A stretch of 41,040 nt of DNA, taken from NCBI GenBank assembly GCA_013911625.1, contig JACESW010000001.1, forward strand, positions 1 through 41,040. The letters run 5' to 3'. The notes under the pieces are model-generated. The model had not been told where the DNA came from and did not search any database. It was given only the letters and a program-made list of their open reading frames with translations. Origin of the DNA: Cryomorphaceae bacterium. Its GTDB lineage: Bacteria > Bacteroidota > Bacteroidia > Flavobacteriales > Schleiferiaceae. How positions within the stretch are numbered: the stretch's first letter is position 1; every line of letters begins with the position of its first letter. Of the stretch, positions 8,110 through 18,403 are shown piece after piece. A program made the translations under genes and the position numbers.

Positions 8110-8209
8110 CTGTGTTGGTCTTCTTTATCAAAACACTATTTAACATAATGTATATTATAATTCAAAGGTCCAATAAAGAATTTCACCACGGTATAAAATA
8201 TCTAGCAAT

Positions 8210-8237
8210 AAAAAACCCCAGAGCATTGCTCCGGGGT
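8210..8237 (-). terminator. Rho-independent terminator of the TPR-protein gene
   Basis: Stem ACCCC-A-GAGC, loop ATT, GCTC-C-GGGGT (8215-8237, one A/C mismatch). On the minus strand it is followed by a run of six T (8215-8210). It lies 22 bases beyond the stop of the minus-strand TPR gene and also sits about 100 bases past the end of the converging polymerase gene; on the plus strand it lacks a good T-run. Confidence 0.85.
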
Positions 8238-8259
8238 ATCATTTAAATATTACGACTTG

Positions 8260-9570
8260 TTATTTAAGCAATTCGCTCATTTCCATCGACTTCTCGTAGT
8301 TACCTACTTTACGGTATACTTCTGCCAAAGCACGTACGATATCTAGATCGTCAGGATTCATTTCACGAGCATTCTCGAAATACGTCAAGCTCTCTTCGAA
8401 AACTCCTTTCTGCTTCTTTTTTAAGGAATCATACTTACGGCTTTCACTCAGGCTCAAAGAATTCATTTGCTCTGTAATTTTATTCGCACGGTCAATGTAT
8501 ACTAGACCACACATGTACATTGCGTCAGAATTCTCTGGATCAGCTTCTAATGCTGCTTTGTATTCTACAAGCGCCGCATCCAAATCTTTCAATTCAGTTT
8601 GAAGGATATTTCCTTTAACAAAGTGGTAAATACCTTTCCCTGGGTTTTTAGCAATCGCTTCATCCAAATTTGCCAATGCACCGTCGTAATCTTTCTTGTC
8701 TAAGAATGACTGCAGTTGAATGTCTAGAAGATCCTTATTCTCTGGGTACTGACCACGAGCTTCAGTGAGCGTAGCTTCGTACATCTCAGCGTTTTCCATC
8801 TTCTTGTATGCGTTAATCAAGCTGATGTAAACACTTGGACGAACATCTTCACCAATTACTGGATCTGAGGCCAAACCTAATTCAATCTCCTTTTCCATTG
8901 CCGCCTTATTCGGGTATTGCTTTGGTTGACCTGAAGCAGCGTAGGTTGCAGTGAACGTAATTCCAGTGTAGCCTAGATCTAAACAAGTACGAAACGCATT
9001 CACGCTAGACTCTTGATCGCCGGACATGCCCGCGATGATACCAGCATTGAATAACAACCCTGTATCTAGTTGTGCAAAATCCCCTAGCAATTCATTCTTT
9101 TTAAAGTCGAACGCAGCCATGTAACCGTTGTAAGAAGCTTCGTAATCCCCTGCTTCATATGCTGCACCTGCCTCAACGAGGTAGTTGTATGCGATATTTG
9201 GAATCTCACGAATAGCATCTTCAGAGTAACGAGGCTTTTTAAGCGTGCTTTCGTATTTCAAAAGATCTAGGATACTTTCAGCAGCAATGCTATTAGCATT
9301 GTCAGCAAGACCTTTGATAGCTTCGTCAGGTGAACCTGCGATTTGAGCATAGATCAAAGCACGATTGTAGTAGTACTTCGTCATGATTTTCTCTTTGATT
9401 TCAGCCGAGTTCTTGCTTTCGATAATCGTTGTTGCCTCGTCAATAAAACCTTTAGCCTCAACGATTTCGTTTCCTCTCAATGCAATGATTGCGCTTGTCA
9501 CCTTCGGTGCTTCTTGAGCTTGAACGCTCAAAGTTGCGAATGTCAATACTGCAAATAATAGTTTCTTCAT
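8260..9570 (-). CDS. Exported tetratricopeptide-repeat protein
   Basis: A 436-residue protein with a clear signal peptide (MKKLLFAVLTFATLSVQAQE, likely cut after VQA) and TPR-like helical repeats. The clearest are around residues 290-360 (YDGALANLDEAIAKNPGKG, DAALVEYKAALEADPENSDA) and at the C-terminus (LTYFENAREMNPDDLDIVRA). It should be a periplasmic or outer-membrane-associated scaffold; the partner is unknown. It follows gyrA at 73 bases but has its own promoter candidate (9597-9625) and a strong terminator, so it is probably transcribed alone as well as by read-through. From memory, a TPR gene next to gyrA is a common arrangement in Bacteroidota. The assignment to TPR is by pattern, not by counting every consensus residue. 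Confidence 0.85.
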   Translation of the reverse strand: MKKLLFAVLTFATLSVQAQEAPKVTSAIIALRGNEIVEAKGFIDEATTIIESKNSAEIKEKIMTKYYYNRALIYAQIAGSPDEAIKGLADNANSIAAESILDLLKYESTLKKPRYSEDAIREIPNIAYNYLVEAGAAYEAGDYEASYNGYMAAFDFKKNELLGDFAQLDTGLLFNAGIIAGMSGDQESSVNAFRTCLDLGYTGITFTATYAASGQPKQYPNKAAMEKEIELGLASDPVIGEDVRPSVYISLINAYKKMENAEMYEATLTEARGQYPENKDLLDIQLQSFLDKKDYDGALANLDEAIAKNPGKGIYHFVKGNILQTELKDLDAALVEYKAALEADPENSDAMYMCGLVYIDRANKITEQMNSLSLSESRKYDSLKKKQKGVFEESLTYFENAREMNPDDLDIVRALAEVYRKVGNYEKSMEMSELLK

Positions 9571-9596
9571 TATTGATACTTCTTAATTAAGTGGTG

Positions 9597-9625
9597 CAAA
9601 TTTAATTCATAGGAGCGTACGCAAA
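9597..9625 (-). promoter_or_regulatory. Promoter of the TPR-protein gene
   Basis: On the minus strand TTTG (9625-9622), 17 bases, then an exact -7 box TAAATTTG (9604-9597), 26 bases before the ATG at 9570. It lies in the 73-base gap downstream of gyrA. Confidence 0.65.
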
Positions 9626-9643
9626 CACCACGCCATAATTAAA

Positions 9644-12190
9644 TTACTCTTCGGTAGTTGTGGGCTCCTCCGATGATTCAGGCGCGGCTGTCTCAGTTGA
9701 ACCTTCGGCAGCCTCTACTCCTTCTACCCCTTCGATTTCCTCTTCCTCTTCAGAAGCAGGTACCTTTGCGATGGAAGCAATTTCATCACCTTTTCTCAAG
9801 CTTATCAAACGAACACCCTGTGTGGCTCTACCCATAACACGAAGCGTATCAACACCCATTCGTATCATAGTACCTTTCTTGGTGATGATCATCAAATCAT
9901 CCTCATCCGTTACGGCTTTCAAACTAACGAGTTCTCCAGTTTTTTCAGTAACTGTAATGGTTTTAACACCTTTACCTCCTCTATTAGTAATTCTGTAGTC
10001 TTCTAATGCAGAGCGTTTTCCATAGCCTTGTTCGCTAACGACCATGACATCGAACCCATCTCCTTCTTTAACGACCACCATACCTACTACTTCATCGTTC
10101 TCAGAATCCACAGTAATGGCTCGCACTCCTGAGGCATTACGTCCCATAGAACGTACTTTATCTTCTGGGAAACGGATGGCTTTACCACTGCGAATAGCCA
10201 GCATGATGTCTTGCTCACCGTTGGTTAGTTTCGCTTCTAATAGTGTATCTCCTTCACGGATGGTAATTGCATTAATACCATTGACACGCGGACGACTGTA
10301 GGCCTCGAGCGAAGTCTTCTTAATGATACCTTGCTTCGTACACATCACAATAAAGTGGTTATTGATGTAGTCCTCGTCCTTGAGGTTCAATACATTAATG
10401 AACGCCAACACCTTATCGTCTTGAGGGATATTAATCAGGTTTTGAATTGCTCTACCCTTGCTTTGTCTCGTTCCTTCCGGAATCTCGAATACACGCATCC
10501 AGAAACAACGACCAAGTTCGGTGAAGAACAACATGTACTGGTGGTTTGTGGCAACAAAGACGTTCTCAATAAAGTCTTTATCCCTAGTGGACGCAGCTTT
10601 TGCGCCTACTCCACCTCTGTTTTGTTTCTTGTATTCTGAAAGCGGCGTGCGCTTGATGTATCCTGCATGAGAAATAGTAATGACTACTTCTGTATCAGGA
10701 ATCATGTCTTCGATACTTACATCACCACCGGCAAACTCAATGTCAGTGCGGCGATCATCACCGTACTTCTCTTTCATTTCGATGAGTTCATCCTTGATGA
10801 TCTCCATACGCTTAGCCTTGTCTGCCAAGATGCTCTTCAAATACTCAATCGTTTTCATGAGCTCCTCGTATTCTGCTTTAATCTTGTCTCTTTCAAGACC
10901 AGTAAGCTTCTGCAGACGCATGTCAAGTATAGCCTTCGCCTGGATTTCACTTAGTTTGAATTCAGACATCAAGCCGTTGCGTGCTTCCTCTGGTGTTGCA
11001 GAACCACGAATGAGCTTAATTACGGCATCAAGGTTATCAATGGCGATGAGTAATCCCTCAAGAACGTGCGCTCTTTTCTCTGCTTGACGCAGTTCATATT
11101 CAGTACGACGAACAACTACTTCGTGACGATGATTTACGAAGTGTTTGATCATGTCCTTCAAGTTTAACAACTCAGGACGGCCGTTTACTAGTGCAATGTT
11201 ATTTACTGAGAATGAGCTTTGTAACTGAGTGTACTTAAATAGTTTGTTCAAAACCACATTAGGTACAGCATCTCGCTTAAGAACGTACACGATACGCATA
11301 CCCTTACGATCACTCTCGTCACGGATATCAGAAATTCCCTCGATCTTCTTGTCATTGACTAGATCGGCAGTTTTCTTAATCATGTCTGCCTTGTTGACCT
11401 GGTATGGAATCTCGGTGACTATGATACATTCGCGTCCTTTAACTTCTTCAATAGTAGCCTTGGCACGCAGTACAATGCGACCTCTACCCGTGTGGAATGC
11501 ATCTTTAACTCCTTCGTAACCGTAAATGGTTCCTCCAGTTGGGAAGTCTGGAGCGCTAATGTGCTGCATCAATCCATCTATTTCGATGGTGTTATCGTCG
11601 ATATAAGCATTTATAGCATTGATACTTTCGGTAAGGTTGTGCGGCGGCATGTTTGTGGCCATACCTACAGCAATACCTGAAGCCCCATTAACGAGCAAAC
11701 CAGGTATACGCGTCGGCAATACGGTAGGTTCCTTCAGGGAGTCGTCAAAGTTTAACTGCCAATCAACAGTATCTTTATCAATATCCGAGAGCATTTCCTC
11801 TGCGATTTTTCGCATACGCACCTCTGTGTAGCGCATTGCAGCCGGAGAATCACCATCAATCGATCCAAAGTTTCCTTGCCCATCTACGAGCATGTATCTG
11901 AGCGACCAATCTTGAGCCATACGGACCATGGTGTCATAAACAGAGCTATCGCCGTGTGGATGGTACTTACCCAGTACATCACCCACAATCCTCGCGGATT
12001 TCTTGTATGCTTTAGTGCTCGTTACACCCATGTCGTGCATACCGTAAAGTACACGTCTGTGTACTGGCTTCAATCCATCACGTACATCAGGTAGTGCACG
12101 TGATACAATGACCGACATCGAGTAATCGATGTAGGAGCTCTTCATTTGCTCCTCAATATTTACGGGAATGATTCTTTCTCCCTGCGCCAT
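9644..12190 (-). CDS. gyrA: DNA gyrase subunit A
   Basis: An 848-residue GyrA, the breakage-reunion subunit that introduces negative supercoils with GyrB. The catalytic tyrosine is Tyr121 in [10 protein letters not shown]. The quinolone-resistance region reads GDSSVYDT, with Ser82 and Asp86 at the positions of E. coli Ser83 and Asp87, so it is the sensitive genotype. The C-terminal beta-pinwheel has the GyrA-box-like [10 protein letters not shown] and a related [11 protein letters not shown], supporting gyrase rather than topoisomerase IV ParC. The tail (about the last 40 residues) is strongly acidic ([13 protein letters not shown]). The start [17 protein letters not shown] is typical. Divergent from clpC across 235 bases, with a promoter candidate at 12237-12244. 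Confidence 0.97.
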   Translation of the reverse strand: MAQGERIIPVNIEEQMKSSYIDYSMSVIVSRALPDVRDGLKPVHRRVLYGMHDMGVTSTKAYKKSARIVGDVLGKYHPHGDSSVYDTMVRMAQDWSLRYMLVDGQGNFGSIDGDSPAAMRYTEVRMRKIAEEMLSDIDKDTVDWQLNFDDSLKEPTVLPTRIPGLLVNGASGIAVGMATNMPPHNLTESINAINAYIDDNTIEIDGLMQHISAPDFPTGGTIYGYEGVKDAFHTGRGRIVLRAKATIEEVKGRECIIVTEIPYQVNKADMIKKTADLVNDKKIEGISDIRDESDRKGMRIVYVLKRDAVPNVVLNKLFKYTQLQSSFSVNNIALVNGRPELLNLKDMIKHFVNHRHEVVVRRTEYELRQAEKRAHVLEGLLIAIDNLDAVIKLIRGSATPEEARNGLMSEFKLSEIQAKAILDMRLQKLTGLERDKIKAEYEELMKTIEYLKSILADKAKRMEIIKDELIEMKEKYGDDRRTDIEFAGGDVSIEDMIPDTEVVITISHAGYIKRTPLSEYKKQNRGGVGAKAASTRDKDFIENVFVATNHQYMLFFTELGRCFWMRVFEIPEGTRQSKGRAIQNLINIPQDDKVLAFINVLNLKDEDYINNHFIVMCTKQGIIKKTSLEAYSRPRVNGINAITIREGDTLLEAKLTNGEQDIMLAIRSGKAIRFPEDKVRSMGRNASGVRAITVDSENDEVVGMVVVKEGDGFDVMVVSEQGYGKRSALEDYRITNRGGKGVKTITVTEKTGELVSLKAVTDEDDLMIITKKGTMIRMGVDTLRVMGRATQGVRLISLRKGDEIASIAKVPASEEEEEIEGVEGVEAAEGSTETAAPESSEEPTTTEE

Positions 12191-12207
12191 ATTGTCAGTA
12201 TTTAAGT

Positions 12208-12244
12208 GGGGATACCCCCGGTTTTTACGTAATCTTCAAATATA
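12208..12244 (-). promoter_or_regulatory. gyrA promoter box and leader hairpin
   Basis: TATATTTG (minus strand, 12244-12237) is an exact TAnnTTTG -7 box, 46 bases before the gyrA start. I see no good -33 TTG. The leader then contains GGGG-TAT-CCCC (12218-12208 on the minus strand), a tight GC hairpin about 17 bases before the ATG that could affect translation. Confidence 0.5.
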
Positions 12245-12365
12245 GCTTTTCGACCCGTGGTACCTGTTGATTAACCGCGTTAGAGTTACTGCATTTATCC
12301 ACAAATCGATGTTAACAAAACCTTACCTTAGTAAGTAATGTTGTCATGGTAAATGTGAGTAGATT

Positions 12366-12393
12366 GGTCTTTGAGACCATGGCACACTTTGTG
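12366..12393 (+). promoter_or_regulatory. Two adjacent inverted repeats upstream of clpC
   Basis: GGTCT-TTG-AGACC (12366-12378) and CACA-CTT-TGTG (12383-12393) lie 33-60 bases before the clpC start. ClpC is a stress protein under repressor control in many bacteria, so these are reasonable operator candidates. They do not match the CtsR heptad or CIRCE as I know them, and I find no exact TAnnTTTG box here. The rest of the 235-base gyrA-clpC gap shows nothing else I can name. Confidence 0.35.
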
Positions 12394-12425
12394 TTCAACA
12401 TACATAAGCATAAATAGTCAGCACT

Positions 12426-15026
12426 ATGGAAGAAAATTTTAGCCCGAGAGTTCGCGATGTAATCACCTACAGTAAGGAGGAAGCCTTGCGTTTAGGGCAC
12501 GATTATATTGGCACAGAACACCTGCTTTTGGGAATTCTCCGCGATGGAGAAGGAACAGCTGTGGCCATTTTAAGGGATTTAGGACTGGATTTGAGTAACG
12601 TTCGAAATAAAGTTGAGGGTATTGCTGCACCTTATGCAACGAACGCTCCAGGAACGGGTAAAAATTTACCACTCACCCGTCAGGCAGAAAAAGCCTTAAA
12701 GACCACGTTTTTAGAAGCGAAGCTGTTCCAAAGCCCGGTGATTAGAACTCCCCATTTGCTGCTATGTATTTTGCGCAATGACAATGACCCTATAAGCGCT
12801 GTAATGGCTCAAATGGGTGCTTCTTACGATGCTGTTAAAGGAGAATACCAAAACAATCATTTAGAAAACGAGCTTCCCTCCTCTTCTGCTTCGCCCTCCA
12901 TGAGCTATGACGATGGTGGTGAATTAGAAGAAAGTGGACCTTCACGTAGAAGCTCCGCTGGCGGTTCTTCCCAACAGGGCAGAAAAGAAAAATCAAAAAC
13001 TCCCGTTCTAGACAACTTTGGTAAAGATCTCACCAAGGCGGCTGAGCAAAACAGACTAGATCCGGTAGTCGGACGTTCTAAGGAAATTGAGCGTGTTAGT
13101 CAAATTTTAAGTCGCCGGAAGAAAAACAATCCTTTATTAATTGGCGAACCAGGTGTGGGTAAAAGTGCCATTGCTGAAGGCTTAGCCCTTCGTATTGTCA
13201 ATAAAGAGGTGAGTCGTGTATTGTTTGATAAGCGTGTAGTTAGTCTTGACTTGGCTTCTTTAGTTGCTGGAACTAAGTATCGTGGCCAATTTGAGGAGCG
13301 CATGAAAGCGTTGATGAATGAATTGGAAAAGAACGACGACATCATTCTGTTCATCGACGAGTTACACACAATTGTTGGTGCGGGTGGAGCTACGGGTTCT
13401 TTAGACGCTTCGAACATGTTTAAACCAGCATTAGCACGCGGTGAAATCCAATGTGTCGGTGCCACTACACTAGATGAATACCGTCAATTTATTGAGAAGG
13501 ACGGTGCTTTGGAGCGCAGATTTCAGAAAGTGACGGTAGATCCTACGTCGCCGGAAGAAACTGTCCAGATTCTCAACAACATCAAAGACAAATACGAAGA
13601 GCACCACAATGTACTTTACACACCAGAGGCTATCCAGGCTTGTGTGAAGCTTACGCAGCGATACATTGCGGACCGCTTCTTGCCAGACAAGGCCATTGAT
13701 GCTTTAGATGAAGCGGGCTCAAGAGTTCATATTTCTAATATTGAGGTGCCGACTAAAATCACTAAGCTTGAAGAGGAGCTAGATAAGATTAAAGAAGAAA
13801 AAGTACGTGTGGTTAAATCACAACGCTACGAGGAGGCTGCGAAGCTTAGAGACGACGAAAAGAATGTGCAGGCCCTTCTGGATAATGCACGTGTTGAGTG
13901 GGAGAACAGCTTAAAATTAAATAAAAAGACGGTTGATGAAGAGCAAGTAGCAGAGGTTGTTGCCATGATGACCGGTGTACCAGTGCAGCGCGTAGCGGCC
14001 CAAGAGATGGATCGCCTTGCTGAAATGGAGGATTTGCTTAAGGCCAGTGTCATAGGTCAAGATGAGGCTGTCAAGAAGATCGTAAGAGCTATTCAACGCA
14101 ACAGAGCAGGACTTAAAGACCCTAAGAAGCCTATTGGTTCCTTCATATTCTTAGGACCTACGGGTGTTGGGAAAACGCAATTGGCGAAAAAATTGACGGA
14201 ATTGCTCTTCGATAATGAAGACAACATGATTCGTATAGATATGAGCGAATACATGGAAAAGTTCGCGATATCACGTCTTGTAGGTGCTCCTCCAGGATAC
14301 GTTGGATATGAGGAAGGTGGCCAATTGACCGAACGCGTTCGACGTAAACCGTATTCTGTCATTTTGCTCGATGAAATCGAAAAGGCGCACCCAGATGTAT
14401 TTAACCTACTACTTCAAGCCTTGGACGACGGTCAGATTACAGATAGTTTAGGTCGTAAAGTAGATTTTAAAAATACCATCATTATCATGACCTCGAACCT
14501 TGGTTCACGTCAGTTGAAAGACTTTGGTACAGGTGTTGGCTTTGGAACAACAACGAGAGACCAAAACAAACAAGATTTGGAAAAAGGTGTGATACAAAGT
14601 GCTTTGAAAAAGGCTTTTGCTCCTGAATTCTTAAATCGTATTGATGATGTGGTGCTCTTTAATTCGCTCAAAAGAGCGGATATCCACGAAATCATTGATA
14701 TCGAATTGAAAGGATTGCTTTCTCGTGTGGCTGAATTAGGCTACAAAATTTCTTTGAGTGAAGAAGCCAAAGACTTTGTGGCGGATGAAGGTTTTGATGA
14801 AGCCTTTGGTGCTCGTCCTTTGGCACGTGCCTTACAAAAACTCATTGAAGATCCGCTGGCAGAAAGAATAATCGGCAAACAGCTCAACGAGGGCGATGAA
14901 GTAATTATTGAACTCAAGGGCAAAGAATTGACTTTCGAAATAATTAAGGCGAAAGAGGAAGCTTCTGAAAAGGCTCCTGAAGCATTGCCGGAATCGACTG
15001 AAGATTCTACGAAGGACGAGGCTTAG
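12426..15026 (+). CDS. clpC: ATP-dependent Clp protease ATP-binding subunit ClpC
   Basis: An 866-residue Hsp100 AAA+ unfoldase that feeds proteins to ClpP. Order of parts: double Clp-N domain ([20 protein letters not shown] and a second repeat near 75-145), a Ser-rich linker (about 150-190), AAA-1 with Walker A GEPGVGKS (Lys246), a UVR-type middle region ([19 protein letters not shown]), AAA-2 with Walker A GPTGVGKT (Lys583) and [12 protein letters not shown] as Walker B, and a C-terminal D2-small domain. The short UVR middle domain marks ClpC rather than ClpB. A Glu/Ser-rich tail follows ([17 protein letters not shown]). The stop overlaps the stop of the convergent nuclease gene by four bases. 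Confidence 0.97.
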   Translation: MEENFSPRVRDVITYSKEEALRLGHDYIGTEHLLLGILRDGEGTAVAILRDLGLDLSNVRNKVEGIAAPYATNAPGTGKNLPLTRQAEKALKTTFLEAKLFQSPVIRTPHLLLCILRNDNDPISAVMAQMGASYDAVKGEYQNNHLENELPSSSASPSMSYDDGGELEESGPSRRSSAGGSSQQGRKEKSKTPVLDNFGKDLTKAAEQNRLDPVVGRSKEIERVSQILSRRKKNNPLLIGEPGVGKSAIAEGLALRIVNKEVSRVLFDKRVVSLDLASLVAGTKYRGQFEERMKALMNELEKNDDIILFIDELHTIVGAGGATGSLDASNMFKPALARGEIQCVGATTLDEYRQFIEKDGALERRFQKVTVDPTSPEETVQILNNIKDKYEEHHNVLYTPEAIQACVKLTQRYIADRFLPDKAIDALDEAGSRVHISNIEVPTKITKLEEELDKIKEEKVRVVKSQRYEEAAKLRDDEKNVQALLDNARVEWENSLKLNKKTVDEEQVAEVVAMMTGVPVQRVAAQEMDRLAEMEDLLKASVIGQDEAVKKIVRAIQRNRAGLKDPKKPIGSFIFLGPTGVGKTQLAKKLTELLFDNEDNMIRIDMSEYMEKFAISRLVGAPPGYVGYEEGGQLTERVRRKPYSVILLDEIEKAHPDVFNLLLQALDDGQITDSLGRKVDFKNTIIIMTSNLGSRQLKDFGTGVGFGTTTRDQNKQDLEKGVIQSALKKAFAPEFLNRIDDVVLFNSLKRADIHEIIDIELKGLLSRVAELGYKISLSEEAKDFVADEGFDEAFGARPLARALQKLIEDPLAERIIGKQLNEGDEVIIELKGKELTFEIIKAKEEASEKAPEALPESTEDSTKDEA

Positions 15027-16273
15027 ATTTCAACAATTGCATCGGCCCGCTCTTCAGTTAGTTTGTGTCCGATAGCATTTAGCATGGGTGATGGTCGTAC
15101 TGTAATAAAGTGCTCCCTCACCCATTCTTTTTGGTGCAGATAATCGTTTTCTAGGTAGATACCTACAAGATTTCCTTTTTCCATGAAGACCGCCCCACCC
15201 TCTTCTAAATCAATGAGCCATGACTTTTGATTGGACGAGGTTAAAAGAGTAAGTGCTTCCTTGCTGCTCCATCCGTTACGTTCTGCCTCTTGGAGATAAT
15301 TCGCAAGCCAAGTTTGTCCACTTACGTAAGAACCAAATTTTCGTAGTGCACCGCTTCCGATAGCTTTCTGAACCACCCACTTGATTTCTCCCTTACCATT
15401 CTCAAAAGCATACAATCCGAATTTTAGCGATTGCTTCTTTTGTGCCTTGTTCAAGGGAGGCCAATGCTCTCGAATCTTATGGTCCTCAAAGATCAAAGCA
15501 AGTGTTTCGTTAGGCAATAATGTGTAATCTAACGAGTGACACTCTTTCATCAATCGTTGATACTTAGTGGTCTCTTGTTGAGTCGAGAAGTGCTGAGTAA
15601 TCCTTTGCTTAATATTATTGGCCTTACCTATGTATAAGGGCAAACCAAAAGCATCGTTAAACTGGTATACACCGAAGCTCTTGGGTAGGTTATCATATTG
15701 CTCACTGGGTAAATGATCAGGCATTTGTATGCGTTTTAGAAGGCCAATTTTAGGATCGGTCAATACCTTTTCATCGTAATCCGAATGCAGGCAATGAATT
15801 AAGACTTCAGCAGCACACAAGGCATCGCTAAGGGCGCGGTGTGGATTGTCGTTTTCTACTTCTAATTGTCGGGCCAAATTTGCCAGTGAATAGCGGCCAA
15901 ATTCAGGAAACATCGCACGGCTGTATTTAACCGTACACAATTTATCCATTCGCCAAGATGTTCCGGCCTCTCTAAAAGCACGATCAATGAAACTGTAATC
16001 AAAGTTTACACTGTGCGCAACAAATACATCACCAGATAATTGCTTGAGGAGCTCAGGAATAAGTTCTTGAAAGGTTGGAGCATCAGCAACCATTTCATCA
16101 TCAATACCCGTGAGCAATTGAATGTTGTACGGTATAGATCGATCGGGTTTAACAAGTGAAGACCATTGATGCGTAATCTTCTTATTTTCAACATGGACAA
16201 TGCCTATTTCGGTGATGTCATTGCCTGAAGGTCTACCGCCCGTTGTCTCTATATCTACTACCACATATTTCAC
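15023..16273 (-). CDS. DnaQ-like exonuclease fused to a UvrC-type GIY-YIG nuclease domain
   Basis: A 416-residue two-nuclease protein. Residues 1-165 are a DEDDh 3'-5' exonuclease like the Pol III epsilon subunit: Asp7 and Glu9 in VVDIETTGG, Asp92 in AHSVNFDYSF, His145 and Asp150 in PHRALSDAL. Residues about 195-290 are a GIY-YIG domain of the UvrC/Cho type: FGVYQF, then LYIGKANNIKQRITQHF with Tyr214, Gly216, Lys217 and Arg224. The C-terminal 120 residues have no feature I recognise. This fusion is known in several bacterial phyla and is usually taken as a DNA-repair enzyme. Convergent with clpC (four-base overlap of stops) and divergent from the DUF456 gene. Confidence 0.9.
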   Translation of the reverse strand: MKYVVVDIETTGGRPSGNDITEIGIVHVENKKITHQWSSLVKPDRSIPYNIQLLTGIDDEMVADAPTFQELIPELLKQLSGDVFVAHSVNFDYSFIDRAFREAGTSWRMDKLCTVKYSRAMFPEFGRYSLANLARQLEVENDNPHRALSDALCAAEVLIHCLHSDYDEKVLTDPKIGLLKRIQMPDHLPSEQYDNLPKSFGVYQFNDAFGLPLYIGKANNIKQRITQHFSTQQETTKYQRLMKECHSLDYTLLPNETLALIFEDHKIREHWPPLNKAQKKQSLKFGLYAFENGKGEIKWVVQKAIGSGALRKFGSYVSGQTWLANYLQEAERNGWSSKEALTLLTSSNQKSWLIDLEEGGAVFMEKGNLVGIYLENDYLHQKEWVREHFITVRPSPMLNAIGHKLTEERADAIVEI

Positions 16274-16318
16274 ATCAGCAAATTAGCTAATAGGCGCGTT
16301 TAACCTCTACGCTTTGTT

Positions 16319-16326
16319 CTATATTT
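16319..16326 (+). promoter_or_regulatory. Weak -7-like box of the eight-gene operon
   Basis: TATATTTA differs from TAnnTTTG only in the last base and lies six bases before the ATG at 16333. It would give a near-leaderless message. No clear -33 box was found. Confidence 0.3.
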
Positions 16327-16332
16327 ATCCTC

Positions 16333-16788
16333 ATGGAATTATTGATTTGGATTTTATTGATTTTAGGAATTGCGGGTGCCATTCTTCCAATGGTTCCAGG
16401 GCCGATTCTTACAGCCGTCGCCCTGCTTCTTGCCTTAATGTCAGACCAAATCAATGGTGCACTTTACTGGTTCTTTGTAGTGAGCGGAATAATGATTTTT
16501 CTCATTGACTTTTTCATGCCAGCTTATTTGACCAAGAAATCTGGAGCATCAAAAAGGGCATCCAACGGCGCATTAATAGGAATGATATTGTCATTATTTA
16601 CAGGGCCAGGTCTCTTTTTAGGCGCATTCATAGGTGCTTTTATTGGTGAATTCTCCATGACTTCAGATGCTACGAAAAGTGCACGTGCGAGCATTTATGC
16701 AGTCTTAGGTGTGTTTAGTGGCATGGCAATAAAGTTGTTCTACACATTGGCTATGCTCATCTTATATATCAGTCAATTGTATTTATGA
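16333..16788 (+). CDS. DUF456 family membrane protein
   Basis: A 151-residue integral membrane protein with four to five hydrophobic segments (about 2-20, 22-37, 44-62, 80-107 and 122-149). The Gly-rich loops ILPMVPGPILTA and LFTGPGLFLGAFIGAFIGEF are typical of DUF456, a family of unknown function. Start at ATG 16333, just before the first membrane helix. It opens a run of eight plus-strand genes; its stop overlaps the next start (ATGA). Whether it belongs to the transporter functionally is unclear; it may only share transcription. Confidence 0.85.
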   Translation: MELLIWILLILGIAGAILPMVPGPILTAVALLLALMSDQINGALYWFFVVSGIMIFLIDFFMPAYLTKKSGASKRASNGALIGMILSLFTGPGLFLGAFIGAFIGEFSMTSDATKSARASIYAVLGVFSGMAIKLFYTLAMLILYISQLYL

Positions 16789-17324
16789 GAGTAACTGTCG
16801 GCACAAAAGAGATTCGCTATCCTTCTTTGGATTTGACAGAGGGTATCATTCTATTTACGGGTCCTTCGGGGAGTGGCAAGACAACCTTACTCAGGGCGCT
16901 ACATGGTGAATTATTGGTTAAAGATTCATTTGAGAATTGGCCTCAGAATAATACGGCCATGATGCCGCAGCAAAATACCTGGATACCATATTTGAAGATA
17001 GGTATTCAATTGCGACAATTTGGTGGACCAAATTCAGAGTTAATTGCGCGCCAATTACAGCTCGAAAGACAGTTAGAAAAGCACCCAAATGAATTGAGTG
17101 TCGGGCAGCTACAAAGATTCTCACTCGCCTTAACCCTAAGCTTGGATAGTTCTGTTTTTCTCTTGGATGAGCCTACTAGCGCACTTGACGACGATCTCGC
17201 TGACCTCGTGTTTGCGCTGATAGATGAAAAATTAAAAGAATCGGACCAAATAACTATTGTTTCCGTGACTCACGACCCTCGGATGAAAAAATACTTTAGT
17301 ACCGCTAAAACTTGGCAGCTATGA
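16785..17324 (+). CDS. ABC transporter ATP-binding protein (LolD/MacB-like, short)
   Basis: A compact 179-residue ABC ATPase. Walker A is GPSGSGKTT (about residues 25-33), the signature is LSVGQLQR rather than LSGGQ, Walker B is VFLLDEPTSALD and the H-loop is VTHDP. A Q-loop-like MPQQN is present. It is about 40 residues shorter than LolD, lacking part of the antiparallel beta region. Its start and stop overlap its neighbours by four bases (ATGA), and the next gene is an FtsX-like permease, so the two should form one transporter of the LolCDE/MacB superfamily. The following CFFCG proteins suggest a metal-related role rather than lipoprotein sorting; that is inference. Confidence 0.88.
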   Translation: MRVTVGTKEIRYPSLDLTEGIILFTGPSGSGKTTLLRALHGELLVKDSFENWPQNNTAMMPQQNTWIPYLKIGIQLRQFGGPNSELIARQLQLERQLEKHPNELSVGQLQRFSLALTLSLDSSVFLLDEPTSALDDDLADLVFALIDEKLKESDQITIVSVTHDPRMKKYFSTAKTWQL

Positions 17325-18403
17325 GAAGACTAACAGCAGTCTGGAGCGGTCAATTGCGTGCCAAAGGTATTCAATACGTTATGCTCACAATGCTCACAAT
17401 TCTTGTTAGTGGCGGCTTTTATGTCTCTCGAATTACAGAATCGTACATTTTTAACAAATGGACGGAGAGTGCGCAATATGCTGATGTCATAGTTAGTTAC
17501 AAAGGATCTCCTTTGCAGATTGTTGCAAGCACATTGTTTAGATTGGAAAATCCAACCGGAAACATCGATAGTACTTCATCTGCCTATTGGGATAAACACC
17601 CTATGGTTACAGCCTCTTGTCCCGTATCATTAGGAGATAATATTCAAGGCTACCCACTAATTGGAACAACTCTCGATTATTTTGATTGGATGAAGATCGA
17701 TTTAGTCGAGGGTCATTTGCCCGATAGCGATGAAGACGTGGTCGTAGATATATCCTTGGCTGAAACGCTAGGATTGAGCATTGGCGATGAACTTCACTCC
17801 TCGCACGGCAGTGCTTCCAATGGTGAGCAGCACGAGCATCACCACTTGCGAATAGTTGGTCTTGTAAAAGCTTCAAGAAATGCGGATCAACAGGCCTTTT
17901 TTACGACGACGACTGCGTATTACGGTATGCACAATAACCAAGGCAAAGGGGAAATAACAGCCCTCATGCTGCGTTTGAAGAGCAAATCAGCGTTGGTCAT
18001 GTTGCCAAGGGTCTTCGATCAACGCCCCAATGAGCAAGGAGCTTTTCCGGTCTTCATTTTTGCTCAATTGCAGAAGCAATGGGCACCAACCCTGGCTACT
18101 ATGAAAAAGTATAGTGTGGTCATACCGGCGATACTTTTGCTCATGTTTGCCTTAATTGTAGCCTATCTCAACGGGACTGAGAAGGAATCAAAGCGCTTTT
18201 ACACCTTACAGAAATTACCAAGGTTCGAAATCTTTTGGCTGCAACAAGGTTTATCAATCTTTGCTGTATTAGTCGGTACGGTGCTCACCTTTTTTGTCTT
18301 AAACAGCATAGCTGGGTTTTACATACATAAAGAACAAGGAGCCATTTTCTTACCGTTGTTCGTCGCGGTTCTCCTCGGTATCTTTCATTCCAAGCGACCA
18401 TGA
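17321..18403 (+). CDS. FtsX-like ABC permease with His-rich extracytoplasmic loop
   Basis: A 360-residue permease with MacB/LolC-type topology: one N-terminal membrane helix (about 17-37), a large extracytoplasmic domain (about 40-260) and three C-terminal helices (about 265-285, 310-335 and 340-356). The large domain carries a His-rich patch, with His159, His162 and then HEHHH at about 171-175 next to a short flexible GSASNGEQ stretch, which looks like a metal-collecting loop. Start at ATG 17321 overlaps the ATPase stop (ATGA); an in-frame TTG nine bases earlier is less likely. The 3' end overlaps the first CFFCG-protein gene by four bases. Substrate is unknown; a divalent metal such as zinc is the best guess from the loop and the neighbours. 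Confidence 0.85.
   Translation: MRRLTAVWSGQLRAKGIQYVMLTMLTILVSGGFYVSRITESYIFNKWTESAQYADVIVSYKGSPLQIVASTLFRLENPTGNIDSTSSAYWDKHPMVTASCPVSLGDNIQGYPLIGTTLDYFDWMKIDLVEGHLPDSDEDVVVDISLAETLGLSIGDELHSSHGSASNGEQHEHHHLRIVGLVKASRNADQQAFFTTTTAYYGMHNNQGKGEITALMLRLKSKSALVMLPRVFDQRPNEQGAFPVFIFAQLQKQWAPTLATMKKYSVVIPAILLLMFALIVAYLNGTEKESKRFYTLQKLPRFEIFWLQQGLSIFAVLVGTVLTFFVLNSIAGFYIHKEQGAIFLPLFVAVLLGIFHSKRP

Noticed and set aside
8146..8159. ATAAT-GTAT-ATTAT inverted repeat after the DnaE-type polymerase gene
   Set aside because: Short, AT-only and without T-run; likely chance in an AT-rich intergenic stretch.
9660..12094. Several plus-strand open frames opposite gyrA
   Set aside because: They lie within the strongly conserved gyrA frame, have no family likeness and low-complexity Ser/Thr/Leu composition, as expected for antisense of a conserved gene.
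16785..18403. ABC pair as the LolCDE lipoprotein exporter
   Set aside because: The ATPase is too short, there is a single permease with a His-rich loop, and the downstream secreted CFFCG proteins fit a metal-related role better; not fully excluded.
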